Assembly: GCF_032884065.1 (NCBI RefSeq)
Contig: NC_088866.1
Location: 52,150,068 to 52,214,067 of the forward strand
Origin: Artemia franciscana
Taxonomy: Eukaryota; Arthropoda; Branchiopoda; Anostraca; Artemiidae
DNA length: 64,000 nucleotides
Reading direction: 5' to 3'
Translations under genes and position numbers: made by a program
Notes under the pieces: model-generated
Told to the model about the DNA's origin: nothing
The model's input: the letters and a program-made list of their open reading frames with translations, nothing else
Databases searched by the model: none
Shown here: piece by piece, positions 1-10,973 of the stretch
How positions within the stretch are numbered: position 1 is the stretch's first letter
Layout: every line of letters starts with the position of its first letter

Positions 1-922
1 ACCGGCTGAATAGCTATTTTACGCTTGGGAGATTATTTGACTTTATTTTAGGTTTAATGGAGTTCTTTTCTTCTTCTTTTTTGAGAAACTGATTTTGCAG
101 AAAAAGTTTCTTGAATAAACAACGAAAAATAACAATACATTTTACCACGGACGAAACAAGTCGCAGATCATATCGTATCAAGATTTGAGTATTACGAACC
201 ACGGACGTCAAATCAAAAATTACCATTTGTAGCAGCATTTTCTGGCGATTTGGGGTAAATATTCTAAAGAAAAGGTGAAAACGATATTTTCAATAGGATT
301 ACGCTCTTACCGTAAATTCTGTGACTGCGCTTTTCAATCTGTAGCGCAGACACAATTATTTCAGTTGGAGGTATGTAGTAAAGTGGCCATATTGAGTGCA
401 ATTGCGCCACTTCGACACTTTTTGAGGAGGTAACGTTTTAATTTTTAGAATCAGCACATTATCAGCAAAATCCGCCGAATAAACAAGAAATCTTTCATTT
501 GGAGCATTTTCACAAGAAAAATAAAGCCATTGACGCATTTTCACTTTTATGGCGTTGCATCTTTAAATCAGACCTCGGATTCCGTCGATCCGTACAAGTG
601 GAAACACTGGAATTGCTATCCATTGGGTTGCATTATTGCAAAGGGGTTAGGAAATTACTTACCTACAAGCCTGAAACAAATTACGCCATAAATAGTATAT
701 TGTTTGACAACGTTCTTTTTCAGGACAACTGAATCTCAAACTATAATTCGAGAAATACAGAAGCTATTTCTTATGCAATCAATTCCATTTCATGTACCCA
801 CAAAATACCTATGAATCATAAGACAAAACTATGCAAGGGTTCTTTCTGGTCTGTCATCAAGATAATCTGAGGAAGATAACGTGATAGTACATTAAAAGTA
901 GTTGAAATAAATACAAGCAAAG
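1..922. other. Duplicated DNA without a recognised gene
   Basis: This stretch is repeated at 37,658-38,575. Short frames on both strands (for example 499-732 on plus) are open in copy A. I recognise no domain in them, and the plus frame is broken in copy B by a stop at the base corresponding to A 560. I see no promoter or splice signal I would defend. Confidence 0.4.
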
Positions 923-1367
923 ATGACCACACAATTGTCTAAATACGAGAGGATAAGTCTTGATGACATTGAATTCACTATTACCATAATGAAAATCACG
1001 TGTCTATCAATGCTATTAAGCTATACAGTGATATTACAAAAGATAATCTCTCCTTTAGAATGGATACTTCCGCCCCTTTTCGGTCTAATTTGTTTAAATT
1101 GTATCTTCTTCTTCTTTAGTTTCAATAGATTTCATCAAATAGATTTGACTAACAGTTCAATAGATTCGCTCAAGTTCAAGCTCTATTTGTTTTCATAACG
1201 CTTTTAATATTCTATATTCTTTATAAAAAAAATCCATATACCAAGATTATGATGTTTTAACAATTGTTTTAGCTGGCTATGGATTGGCTATGGCTATGTT
1301 AGAATTTATTGCTGGCATTATTTACGTGATGTTGATTATCCAACTGGAAGACGTAAATCCTGTTTAA
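923..1367 (+). pseudogene. Frameshifted four-membrane-span protein relic (copy A)
   Basis: A 91-codon frame from ATG 923 to stop 1198 has two strongly hydrophobic stretches, near residues 21-40 and 47-68. In another frame 1,245-1,367 encodes a further run with two hydrophobic spans, ending in LEDVNPV and a stop. Read together through a frameshift near 1,190-1,230, the product would be a four-span membrane protein of about 150 residues without introns. In A a TAA at 1,224 interrupts the second frame; copy B lacks that stop. A and B differ by five replacement and five silent changes over the first frame. That is fewer replacements than neutral drift would usually give, but the numbers are small. 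I do not recognise the family. It could be a decayed retrocopy or a chance frame. Confidence 0.35.
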
Positions 1368-1423
1368 ATAATAAATTATTATATTAGTCACGGTTACCTA
1401 GAAAATCTAATAGTAGTAAACAT

Positions 1424-1570
1424 TAAGAACTCATAAGTCTCGTTAAGACTAAGAACTCATAAGTCTCGTAAGACTAAGAACTCTTAAGTCCCGTTAAGAC
1501 TAAGAACTCATAAGTCTCGTAAGACTAAGAACTCGTGAGTCTCGTTATGACTAAGAACTCATAAGTCTCA
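1424..1570. repeat. About 26-bp minisatellite (copy A)
   Basis: About six tandem units of the form TAAGAACTCATAAGTCTCGT plus a short GAC-ending tail alternate between a TTAAGAC and a TAAGAC spacer. Each unit is an imperfect dyad, since GACTAAGAAC is roughly the reverse complement of the adjoining AAGTCTC part. Confidence 0.85.
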
Positions 1571-2170
1571 GGAACAGCTACAGGCTTTAAGAGGAAACTT
1601 TCTTCAAGACAAAAGACAAGCCGGGGCAAAAATAGACGTTCAACATTTTATAAGAGCTTCAAGCAATGAAATACTATAAATAACGACATTCGAGTCTATA
1701 AGGACGATAGCCAAGAGCCTAATACTGCATTAGCCTCTGTTAAAAAAAACAAACAAGGATTCGGTGTTATGTTTTTCTTAATGCCAAAAGACAAGCTATT
1801 TCCAATTTAAGTTCTTTCAAAATGATTAAGGGGTTAATTGATGAAGATAAAGAAGAGATAATTGTGATTAGAAAACTAATGAAAGTGAGGAATTGCAACA
1901 GCTAAAAGAAGGCATGGAACAAACGATAGTGAGAATCCCATTGAATTATAAACAAAATTTTGAACAGTGACATTTGGTCAATTGGGAAAAACGTAATTGT
2001 TAGTTATAAAACCTTAAGAAATTAAATGAGATGATGCGTGAATCTAAACTGCTAAAGCAAAAGGACTGGAAAAAACTTTCTGAGGTAAAGATGAACGAAA
2101 ACCGACAATTAAATCTACAGTAGGAAAACAAGGAACAACAATGACTGGCCATAAAAACGATCTGAATAGG
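1561..2170 (+). pseudogene. Possible decayed coiled-coil coding relic (copy A)
   Basis: From about 1,563 one frame stays open for about 37 codons, rich in Q, E, K and R (it begins KSQEQLQALRGNFLQDKRQ). Further Glu/Lys-rich open pieces follow to about 2,160 (for example ELQQLKEGMEQ and MMRESKLLKQKDWKKLSEV) with stops and frameshifts between them. Composition resembles a coiled coil. I recognise no family. The paralogous stretch is 39,211-39,835. This could be a transposon ORF1 remnant or chance. Confidence 0.25.
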
Positions 2171-2449
2171 TCAGGACTTTAAGAAAGATTTTTTTTTTCA
2201 CAGGGTGGCTGTATCGAACCTGTGGTGACGCCATGACATCAAGAAAAGACTCACATTTTGTGCGGCTAAAAGGCAATCGACAATGAAAATCCGTATATAT
2301 AGAAGCCGGGCATCATTTAATTCTCAAATATACTTGATTATTCAAGGAAGTCTGGTTTCTAATAACGATTTCTACTAAGCTTCATATTTCGGTTTTCTTT
2401 TTCAAAGTTTTGGAATTGTTATAGTCCCTGGTTAAAATATATACAAATA

Positions 2450-3520
2450 CTAGCTGTTGGTGTGGCGCTTTGTTCCACACCAACACCTAGTTGGTGGGGG
2501 CACTTCGCAACCCCCCCAAGCCCCCCCCCCCCCGCGCACGTAAGTCGTTAGGTGCCGTATTAGTTACGCGCCATTGTAGTTGTATCCCTGTGTTTCATCT
2601 GTGAATATAGATAGATATATATATGTTTTAACTACGTTAAACTTGCGAATATACAACATTCTTCGCTGTCCCATTGTCTGTGCATAGAAAAAGATTGTCA
2701 GGTTTACCGACTCTTGAACATGCAACATATAATTGTCCATGGGAAAAACAATCCGTATTCAGATCTATACTGAATTTTTCTAATGATTGCCCTTGAGCTT
2801 TGTTGATGTTGATTGCTAATCGAATATTGCCAGTGTCCCCGTTGTCATTTAGATATCCCCCTGTGCCCCCCCGGCGTACCCGTTGTAGTTGTGTCCCTGT
2901 GTCTCGGTCGTTATTTATATTCCCTGTGTCCCAGTGTCCCGGTCGCCGCAAGCCTGTTTTCACGTTGTTCTTATGATTCCTCGGCACGCTTTCTTTTGGC
3001 ATTATCTCTTTGAGCCGCAAGCCTGTTTTCACGTTGCTCTTGTGATTCCTCAGCACGCTTTCTTTTGGCATTATCTCTTTGAGCTGCAAGCCTGTTTTCA
3101 CGTTGCTCTTGTGATTCCTCGGCACGATTTTTTTTGGTAATTTCTCTTTGAGCTGCAAGCCTGTTTTTACGTTGCTCTTGTGATTCCTCGGCACGATTTT
3201 TTGTAATTTCTCCTTGAGCCGCAAGCCTGTTTTCACATTGTTCTTGTGATTTCTCAGCACGCTTTCTTTTGGCATTATCTCTTTGAGCTGCAAGCCTGTT
3301 TTCACGTTGCTCCTGTGATTCCTCGGCACGCTTTCTTTTCTTACTTTCTCTTTTAGCCGCAACCCTGCTTTTACGTTGCTCTTGTAATGGCAACTTATAA
3401 TGACGTCATATACAAACATACAAATACGTACATGGTATCATAATGCTCAATCCTTATAATGACGTCAGTAGACAAACATGACGCCTTATAATGACGTCAG
3501 TCGACAAACATGACGTCAGT
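2450..3520 (-). mobile_element. Helitron deletion derivative (copy A)
   Basis: The left edge is the 3' end of a minus-strand Helitron. On the minus strand the DNA ends in a 10-bp stem (GTTGGTGTGG at 2,457-2,466 with CCACACCAAC at 2,475-2,484 on plus), then AACAG and CTAG, followed by T. The same ending occurs in the plus-strand Helitron that ends at 63,514. Inside are a coding remnant (2,637-3,419) and, upstream of it, four TGACGTCA palindromes (3,401, 3,460, 3,492 and 3,511), matching the palindrome-rich 5' region of the 61.6-kb Helitron. I could not find the TCTTCTATATA-type 5' terminus, so the right boundary is approximate. Confidence 0.85.
2637..3419 (-). pseudogene. Helitron Rep/helicase remnant: N-terminal repeats fused to helicase C-terminus
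   Basis: This 260-codon open frame contains two separated parts of a Helitron replicase. The N-terminal part has seven tandem 69-bp (23-residue) units with a core like QEQRENRLAAQ and a basic RKRAEES segment. After a short Gly/Asp/Arg-rich stretch encoded by a GC-rich minisatellite, the last 60 or so residues are the end of a PIF1-type helicase (NKAQGQSLEK, then SHGQLYVACSRV), which is the helicase motif V/VI region. The Rep HUH nuclease and most of the helicase are missing. It therefore cannot transpose itself, but the frame has stayed open across the join. Copy B has five repeat units and is broken. Confidence 0.85.
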
Positions 3521-4207
3521 CAACAAATAAATTTTATTTGAAACCTAATTCCTTCATGAGTATACATAACCTCTCTTCGACCCGATCTTGTTTCCAAGTA
3601 TATTTTGAATAGGTTTATGTGCGGTTCCTATACTTGTTTACACCATCTGTCTGTTCAGCAGCAATTGGTCCGCTGTCGTGAATTATCACGTTAATGTGTG
3701 ATTCGAGGTATAAATTCTAGAACGTCCAATTCATGGCTTGTCAAATACTCCTACATGGCCACTTTTAAACTGTTCTAAAAAGGATAACCTTTTTTTATTG
3801 TTTTTATTATTTAACCTATTTATTATAAAACCCGTTTTTCATTATGTTGTTTTTTGTCTACTCTCTGTAAACTAGAAATCTAATTAGTGCAATGATTGAG
3901 AGAACTTACCGTTGTTAGTTGAATATATTTGGGGCAATATCGGCATGGGCCGTTTTTTATATTTATTTATAGAACGGGAGACCAGTGGCTTTGCTGTCGG
4001 TCCCTGGTACGGTCGTGTTGCAGACCTGTAAATATTGATTGCCATTGTCGCTGGTCTCCTAACCGCAGACAATTTTAATTTATTCTTGATGTCATGGCGT
4101 CACTTTAGGCTTGATACCACCCTTGGAAAAATACTACTTCTTCCTTGGAGTTGCAAACTATTTAATTCGTTCTTGTAACCAGAAGTGTCAATATGCCTCC
4201 TACAGCG
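3521..4207. other. Duplicated DNA, no gene recognised (copy A)
   Basis: AT-rich sequence repeated at about 41,031-41,715. A few minus-strand stretches look faintly coding (for example near 3,560-3,700) but contain stops, and I cannot assign them. Confidence 0.3.
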
Positions 4208-4350
4208 TGTCTTGTGGTGGCGCAGTAGATTTGACCTTTGCTTGGTAATACGGGACCCAGAGATCGAATCACGCTGCAGGAATGCACTGCAGGGCCGACG
4301 CAGGGACCATAGTAGTCAAGAAGCGTCGTTAATTCTTAAATAAAAATAAT
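4208..4350 (+). mobile_element. tRNA-derived SINE-like element (copy A)
   Basis: The head GGTGGCGCAGTAGATTTGAC resembles a tRNA A box (TGGCGCAGTGG in copy B). About 50 bases later AGATCGAATCACGC resembles a B box. Downstream is a non-tRNA body with a short hairpin (GCTGCAGGAATGCACTGCAG) and an A-rich end at about 4,330-4,350. This is the standard layout of a tRNA-derived SINE. The exact ends are uncertain. Confidence 0.65.
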
Positions 4351-4560
4351 GTCAATATGCCAGTTTTAAGAAAAAATATATTACTCAAACCAAGGAAAAA
4401 TTATAAACATATATATGCACAATTATTGCTCATTTAATTAATATTAAAAGAGGTATATATTTCTGACATTAAGATGTTTGTTGACAGTTGTCAATGCATC
4501 TTTCCACGCACCATAATACGTTTGCCGTTCATTTTTAGGTGGTTGCAGAACTTTTAAGCT

Positions 4561-4911
4561 ACGTTGTCTCTAAATACGGAAAAATGTCACATACAACATA
4601 CCATGATTAAAAATAGGATCCCGGAGGTTGACACCAACATATTCAAATGTTTGACCTGGTGACTTGTGTATAGTCATGGCAAATCCGAGTCGGAGATTAG
4701 GTTGATGTCGTTGAACTGTACATCCAAGATGACCATCACAATAATCAAGAAATGTGACCTTCGTTTACTGATTTTTCCCCAGTAATGATATTGGCCTTAA
4801 TTATGTTGTTGCATATTTCAGGATCAAAAAGGCAGGTTCCATCACACATCCCTTCAGAAATATCTAAGTTACTCCAAAGCATAACTGTTGTGTTTTCTTT
4901 TATTTTAAGTC
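4561..4911 (-). pseudogene. PIF1/Helitron-type helicase relic (copy A)
   Basis: The minus strand from 4,911 down to about 4,570 reads as the C-terminal part of a PIF1-like helicase. It has a segment like TTVMLWSNLDISEGMCDGT, then DYCDGHLGCTVQRHQPN, and then [19 protein letters not shown] followed by [10 protein letters not shown]. The order matches the end of Helitron and PIF1 helicases. It has a frameshift near 4,755 and a stop after the last motif. It is clearly diverged from the helicase end at 2,637-2,830, so it comes from a different, older element. Confidence 0.75.
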
Positions 4912-5307
4912 ATGGGGTGATAAAAATGTGCAGCATCGTTTCCTGATATATTTTACATGCCTGATTCTCGCTGTTGTTTGTTCCATTCCTTTTGCTTAGG
5001 CTGTTGTGATTCTTATTTTCGCTTGTTTTCTAATCACATTTATATATGCTTCATTCTCGTAAAGCATCCCCTTAAACATGTTTTTCTATTCTGCTCGTAT
5101 TAGCTTTTTGGATATGTCTTATCATGTTGCATTGTATGGCCCGGGCTGTGCGACAAAATTATTTAATACCCCTTTCTTTAGCAGCTTATATATGTCTAGT
5201 CTCATTGAATGGTCCATGCTGTTCATTTTCACCAATTGTGGATTTACGTTGCTCGGGTTGCGCTTTTGGTCTTTAATTGTTTAATTGTTCAGGTGCTTGT
5301 AAAATTC

Positions 5308-5993
5308 TTGGAATGTCCACTTAACAACCAGTTACCCATATATTTTAGAATTTATTGATCAATTTTCTTCTTCTTTTGATATCATAAGATTATGTGAAGC
5401 ATTTCTTAGCTCAAACCAGTCGATCTCTCTGTATTCATTTCCAGGTTATGATCTTCGTATCAAGAACCGAGTATTGATGGGTCGTGGTGGTGTTGGTTTC
5501 CTTGTAAAATTGGGTTGAATTATCAAGAAAGGGATGATCTTAGTATATGGATGGAAGGTAAGATTGAAGTTTTTTCAATTGAAATTGAATTTGGTGGGAA
5601 AAAGAAGTATAATTAGTATGGTGTATAAGCCGCCCAGTGCTCACTTAGATGATTTCGTGAGAGGAATGAGTCAGTTGATATCGAAAGTACCGTCTGGAGC
5701 AAGTCATATCGTTATGGGTGATTTTAACTTTAGCCTGCTGGATTTATATTGTCATAATGTTGATTTTTTTTTATTTTATGATATCGAATGATCTATACCC
5801 GCTTGTGAGTGTACCTACGAGAATAACTGGACAGAGTTCAACCTTAATAGATAACATTGTCGTTCGTTCTTCTGATTTGAAGCTTTGTTATGCTGATGTT
5901 GTGACTTTTCCAGGTTCTGACCATCTTCCTTTGGTTGGTGTTTTGAAGTGTCAGTTAAGTAGACCCAATAAAAAGAAAATAAAGGTAGGTTGA
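5308..5993 (+). pseudogene. Non-LTR retrotransposon endonuclease domain (copy A)
   Basis: This encodes the apurinic-type (EEP) endonuclease of a LINE in pieces. Near 5,310-5,430 it reads EFIDQFSSSFDIIRLCEAFL, then GYDLRIKNRVLMGRGGVGFL at 5,445-5,510. MVYKPPSAHLDDFV follows with the conserved GDFN at about 5,716-5,727, and the SDHLPL signature lies near 5,918-5,935. One-base shifts near 5,510 and 5,765 and a stop break the frame. The domain is followed directly by the RT region. Copy B is better preserved around 43,140. Confidence 0.85.
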
Positions 5994-8182
5994 TGAAAAA
6001 AGAGAATCTTCAGAAGTTTGTGGAGGAAGTTATTGTCATCGTTTGGACACCTGTATTTTTTGAAGAAGAATTTCCTACGGGAGCGCTTGATAATCTAATG
6101 ACTATTATGTTACCTATTTATGATACTGCATGTCCCAATAAAGTAATGAAAGTGAAGAAACAGGAAACCCGTAAGCCATGGATAACAAGTGAAATACCGG
6201 AAGAGAGGAAGCGAAGGATTGAGCTTTATCAAGGATATCTAGATGATAAAAGTGATGCTTCGTTTCAATTGCTTAAAAAGCAACGCAATTTAGTGAACAA
6301 ATTACGTCGCAAATCTATGGCTGAATATTATGATTTAAAGTTTTTAAATAGTAGAGGAAATATGAAAGAAACCTGGAAACTGAATAAAGAAGTGACTGGT
6401 GGAAATGCTGATACTGGGGGGGGGGGGGATGAAGTACATGAGGGCTTCGCCCGTGAAGATAAGATTGGAATTGTAAATAAATTTGGTAGTTTTTCCTCGA
6501 ATATTGGTTGTGAAGTTCAAAACAGTGTAAAAAATAGATGTCAACAGGTTCAAGAACATATCATATGTGACAATAGAGGTGAGAGTTTTGAATTAGCGTT
6601 TGATCTGTGTACACGTGATGAACTACTTAAAATAGTTAAATCTCTTAAATCAAATTCTGCTGGAGTAGACGGTTTATCTCTTCGAGCGTTTAAATCAATA
6701 ATACATTATATACAACCGTGCCTGCTCTTCATCATTAATCTGTCACTTGAAAAGGACAGTTTTCCTGATCAGCTAAAAGTTGCGAAAGTAATACCACTTC
6801 ATAAAGGTGGCCCTAAAAAGGAAATTGAGAATTGGACACCAATTTCTACTCTTCCATCGTTTTCTAAACTACTGTAAAACGTGGTTCATAATCGTCTATA
6901 TGGCTTCCTACAGGCTAAGAGTTTACTAAATGAGACCCAATTTGGATTTCGCAAAGGGCATTCGACGACGAATGCTCTGTAACATCTCGTGGAATCAGTG
7001 AATAGTGGTATAGATAGAGGTGAAACACCATTGTCTATATTTACTGATATTCGTAAAGCATTCGATACAGATGATTTTCAAACGTTAATAAATCGGTTGG
7101 AGTCGTTAGGTGTCCAAGGAAAGTGCCTGAAATGGTTTGAAAGCTATCTCACAGGAAGATCTCTTAAAGTAGTCTTGAGTGATGTAAACTCAGCAGAATT
7201 TCCAGTGATTTGTGGAGTACCACAAGGTTCAGTGTTGGGTCCACTTCTTTATCTTATCTATTTTGATCTCATGTTGATGTCGATGATCCCCTTATCTATG
7301 TTGATCTCGCATTATGTTTTTACCTGAAAGATGTATGTCTTACCTCGTTTGCTGATGATACCGTTTTAACTGTGTTTGCCTCATCTAGGGAGGAGCTGGT
7401 GAGAAAAGTGAATCTTGCCCTAGAAAGGCTAAAGGTCTTTACCTCATTAAGTCTACTGTGCGTAAATGTCCGCAAGACATTTTTAATGACGTTCTGCAGA
7501 GTTGGTGCACCGCTAGATGTGTATGGACTCGTAACTTTACGTGGTAAACCAATTCAGCAAGTTGATCATCTCCGCTATCTTGGTTTTTATCTGGATTACC
7601 ACCTGTCATGGAGATGTCACAGTGACGCTATTTCATCAAAAATTGTCTGTGGGGTTGGCATACATCGGCGTCTGCAGCAATATCTCCCACAGAGGATGCT
7701 TCTAACTATATATTATTCGTTGGTTTATCCATATATCTCTTGCGGCTGCCTCCTATGGAGCAGCAACTTCTTATCCAACTATAGAAGAGTGCAAATTCTG
7801 CAAAATAAAGCTGTTAGAACTATAGGTAGATATCTCCAGGATTTGCATGACACCTGTGCTTGCTTTACGTCCCTGAAGCTCCTTAATGTCGGTCAGATAA
7901 GAGATTACCAGGCTGCTGTATTTGTGTTTCAGTGTATGAATGATCCTAGCCCCGGATGTCTTAAAGAGTTTTTACCAAACAAATAGTGATCTGCATAATT
8001 ATGGAACAAGGCATAGTAGTGATATCGTTGTGGATTTACGTCATGGTACCCGGTCTTCATTCTCAATTAAACATTTGGGTCCAAGTGTATGGAATGAACT
8101 ACCAGTGAGCATTAGGACGGTGGAACACTTACTTCAGTTTAAAAAGAAATTAAAAGATTATTTTTTGGGGGATACATGTTGA
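5990..8182 (+). pseudogene. Non-LTR retrotransposon reverse transcriptase (copy A)
   Basis: This continues the LINE ORF2. A linker contains LRRKSMAEYYDLKFLNS. RT motifs follow in order: SAGVDGLSLRAFK near 6,660, then VAKVIPLHKGG, the FGFRKGHST segment near 6,940, FTDIRKAFDTDD (motif A) near 7,045, GVPQGSVLGPLL near 7,215 and FADDT (motif C) near 7,349. The C-terminal part ends WNELPVSIRT and KKKLKDYFL. In-frame stops near 6,875 and 6,981 and frameshifts near 7,260 and 7,960 make it dead. A G-run at 6,417-6,428 marks another lesion. The C-terminal signature fits the CR1/Jockey group. Copy B keeps only the part up to 6,393. Confidence 0.9.
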
Positions 8183-8204
8183 ATTTTGCTATGGGTGGTA
8201 GGGT

Positions 8205-8345
8205 GATTAAGTGAAGAAGGGTGGGCTCGGGAGGTAAGGGTTTTGCTAGGGAGGTAAGGGTGGGCTAGGGAATTACGGGTGGGCTAGGGAGGTAAGGGTG
8301 GGCAGGAGGGTAAGGTGGAGTCGGGAGGAATGAAAGGGGGGAGGG
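8205..8345. repeat. GGGCTAGGGAGGTAAGGGT minisatellite
   Basis: Five to six degenerate units of about 19-20 bp lie just 3' of the LINE coding end. They are followed at 8,385-8,420 by two TTATAGGTAAGT units. The position suggests it is part of, or grew from, the LINE 3' tail. Confidence 0.75.
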
Positions 8346-8512
8346 AGAGTTGTGTATTAATGAGTAAGAGAGATTTTATTTGTTATTATAGGTAAGTAGG
8401 TAATTATAGGTAAGTCAGACCGAAGAACTCGCACTGACAACGTTTCTGTTAATTTGATGTATGAGTGAGCCTATTGTCTTTACGCTGAGGCGATTAAGCA
8501 GATACAGGAAAG

Positions 8513-9073
8513 ATTCATATTTTACGACGAAAAGTTCGTATACGCTAATCTCTTAGACCATATGATGGCTACCGACTCGGCTGCTCCATTAAAACTATCA
8601 AAATTTCTTTGCAAATACAAGCTTCCAAACTGGAGTGCTAAAAGAACTCATGACGAGTGGCGGGAAATGCTGGTCTCAGACCTCCCCAAGAGTACTGAAA
8701 CTTGGGACTTCTAAAAAAGATTTCCGAGATGAATACTGGAAGTCCGAGGTTTGCAAATTTCATGGTTGTGATTAGGCATTTGCTTTCGCTATCATTCTCA
8801 ACCGCCGTCGTTGAACGTTTCTTTAGTGTCCTAGAAAACATCAAAACTGATTCTTGGAATCGTATCTCATCCATCTCGCTAAAGACTGCAATGCAAACGA
8901 AGGTAGGGATGAGAAGGATAAACGTTGAATCCAAATCGATTACCTTGGACAAAAAGTGGACCAAAAGAATTATATCAGTCAAGGCAAACGCGACTGTTGA
9001 AGAGTGTCAAACACTAGTTAATATACATCGTGAAGCTATTGTTTCCGGAGCTGATGTCATCGCTGACATGTAG
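8513..9073 (+). pseudogene. hAT-family transposase C-terminal fragment
   Basis: One frame (about 8,530-8,710) reads KLVYANLLDHMMATDSAAPL, then WSAKRTHDEWREML. After a one-base shift near 8,710 the next frame reads to 9,073 and contains LSFSTAVVERFFSVLENIKT followed by RISSISLKTAMQTK. The VERFFSVL...IKTD...NRIS pattern is the dimerisation region at the end of hAT transposases. The catalytic N-terminal half is absent, so this is a decayed 3' fragment. No terminal inverted repeat was identified. The block is absent from copy B because of the deletion there. Confidence 0.8.
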
Positions 9074-10820
9074 TGGTAGCTGATTTCTTTTGTATCTCAG
9101 TACCCCCGAAAATGGTTGTTTGTTTTTTTTTATACAGCATTATATATTATAGTTAATTGATTTCCGTATCCGTTCTAGTCACTAAGCGTGTATTTTCTCA
9201 AAATTTAGAGGCTTTCAAAGGAGCTAGCTTCCAAGTTATTGGCCTTCATGAGTTTTAACAGATCTACAGTAAAAAATCAAATTTTTAGAGCTCTTTTAGC
9301 CCAAAGTAACTGCAGATCGAGGTCTATCACGATAAAAGGACAATCTTTACTGAGTTAGCTTATTTGCCTAATTATTCAGACAACAGGCTAATTCGTATAC
9401 CACTTTACAGAATATTGTATGTTTGAGCTGTACGATCAGATAGAAAGTCTAGTCTATAAACTGAAAAATCAACGTCCCGAGATATACTCTAGTCCAACTC
9501 AAACAGAAGCGTCACTGACACACTTAGTTTCATGTGGTTGTGTTCTTTTTCACAATGAGAAGTTGTGGAGGTGATTTAGCAATTCACAGGCAATAAGAAA
9601 CTCGGCGATATTCTGGACTATATGAAAAGTATCCGTGAACTTGTAAACATCAGTCTTACAACCCTTTTGGTATCTTCGTGAGGGGGGGGATCATTAGTTA
9701 CGTTAAAAATACAAAAAGGGAGAAACGAGATGCGAACTCGGAAGAAAACTTTGGGTAAGAACGCACTTACTAATTCGCAATTCGGCTTGGCGATATTTCA
9801 GGTTAAATCCAAATAGCCAGTGCAGTATTTGTCAAACCCTTTTATCTATCCCCGTTCACACCACCTTTTTCAAGGGATAAATAAATTTAATTTTTAGCTC
9901 CTTTTTTCTTGTTTGACTGCCCACTGAGCTGGTGGAATCTTCTTTGAAGGCAGTATTGAACTCCAGGAAGTATTTCAACAGAGCATACTGTTCTACTTGT
10001 AACAACTGCTTATCACAAGAGTTCTATTTGAACAGTTTTTGTTATGGATTTTTTGTTCTTAGTCGTCAGAATTTTGTTCAACCAAAACGGAGAACTTGCC
10101 GTCATGAAGGGGAAACACTGACCAGAATGTACTTTAGAGGAGAAATGTACCAAAATGGTACAGTTATACCACTCAACCACTGTTGGTTGCCCTTGCATAT
10201 ATTGGCAATTACAGAGCATAGTTATCAAACTTGACAGTCCAGTTGAAGCTTCATTCAAAGAGGCGGGAGATATCCACCTCTTTATCAAAGAAGCTATTCA
10301 AATATTTAATACGTTTTAAAGAAGAGAAATTGACTTGTTAAAGAAACTCGCAAATATTTATATGTATTAACAAGAAAAGTAAGGCAAAAACAAAAGAAAC
10401 GTCATACAAAAAGATTTGTATTTATTATTTTGAATATAATTCATTTTTTTTTGTTTTTTATGTCCGAAATCTTTTTCCACAGCCATAAATATACTTTCTT
10501 ATTTAGTTAGGGTTTTTTTGCTTGCAGAAAAGATTGTTGTCAAAGTTTCGACCACGAAAAAAGGTGCATGTAACTTGTTCCGCATGTCTTTTCTGGTATA
10601 TTCACGAAGAATTTCATAATCTATGCATGAATGTTAACCTAGCACTGATTGATTACTTTAATGTATACGCCCTCCTCCTGTCAGATCCAGGCCGAATATA
10701 ATAGAAGATGGGAGAGTGGATAAGCATTGTCAGTCTTTCTGCTATAAGCCCATAACTTCACAATTTGTTTTATATTTTTGAAAAGATTGGATTTTTGTTC
10801 ATATATGACTCCAATTATCC
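9074..10820. other. Region without a recognised gene
   Basis: AT-rich DNA found only in copy A. Short frames on both strands (for example 9,932-10,234 plus, 10,013-10,288 minus) overlap each other and show no domain. A G-run lies at 9,682-9,689. I see nothing I can name. Confidence 0.4.
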
Positions 10821-10950
10821 TGCTCTTTCAGGGGCTACTTGTCTGACAACCCTAAGCAAGAAACTAGACCTACGTTGCCCGGGAAACGTGAAGTGTTGCG
10901 GCAGCCTTTGTCCGGCTTCGTCGACTAAAGTGTTGCGAGAGCAACACTTT
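10820..10950. repeat. GC-richer palindrome cluster
   Basis: A local GC-rich island contains an imperfect palindrome around ACGTTGCCCGGGAAACGT. It ends in a perfect 10-bp stem, AAAGTGTTGC with GCAACACTTT around a GAGA loop (10,927-10,950). A related palindrome with loop TCTC lies at 44,981-44,998. Such hairpins are common in small non-autonomous elements, but I cannot define this one's ends. Confidence 0.6.
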
Positions 10951-10973
10951 GGTATTGTTTCTTTGCGATCGAT

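Noticed and set aside
499-732. 77-codon plus frame ending LFDNVLFQDN as a gene
   Set aside because: No domain, and copy B has a stop (TAA in place of TTA) at the corresponding position, so it is not conserved as a frame.
2889-3140. Cys/Pro-rich plus-strand frames over the Helitron
   Set aside because: They are the antisense shadow of the 69-bp coding repeats on the minus strand.
9090-9120. CAGTACCCCCGAAAATGG as a hAT terminal inverted repeat
   Set aside because: I could not find a matching inverted copy upstream of the transposase fragment.
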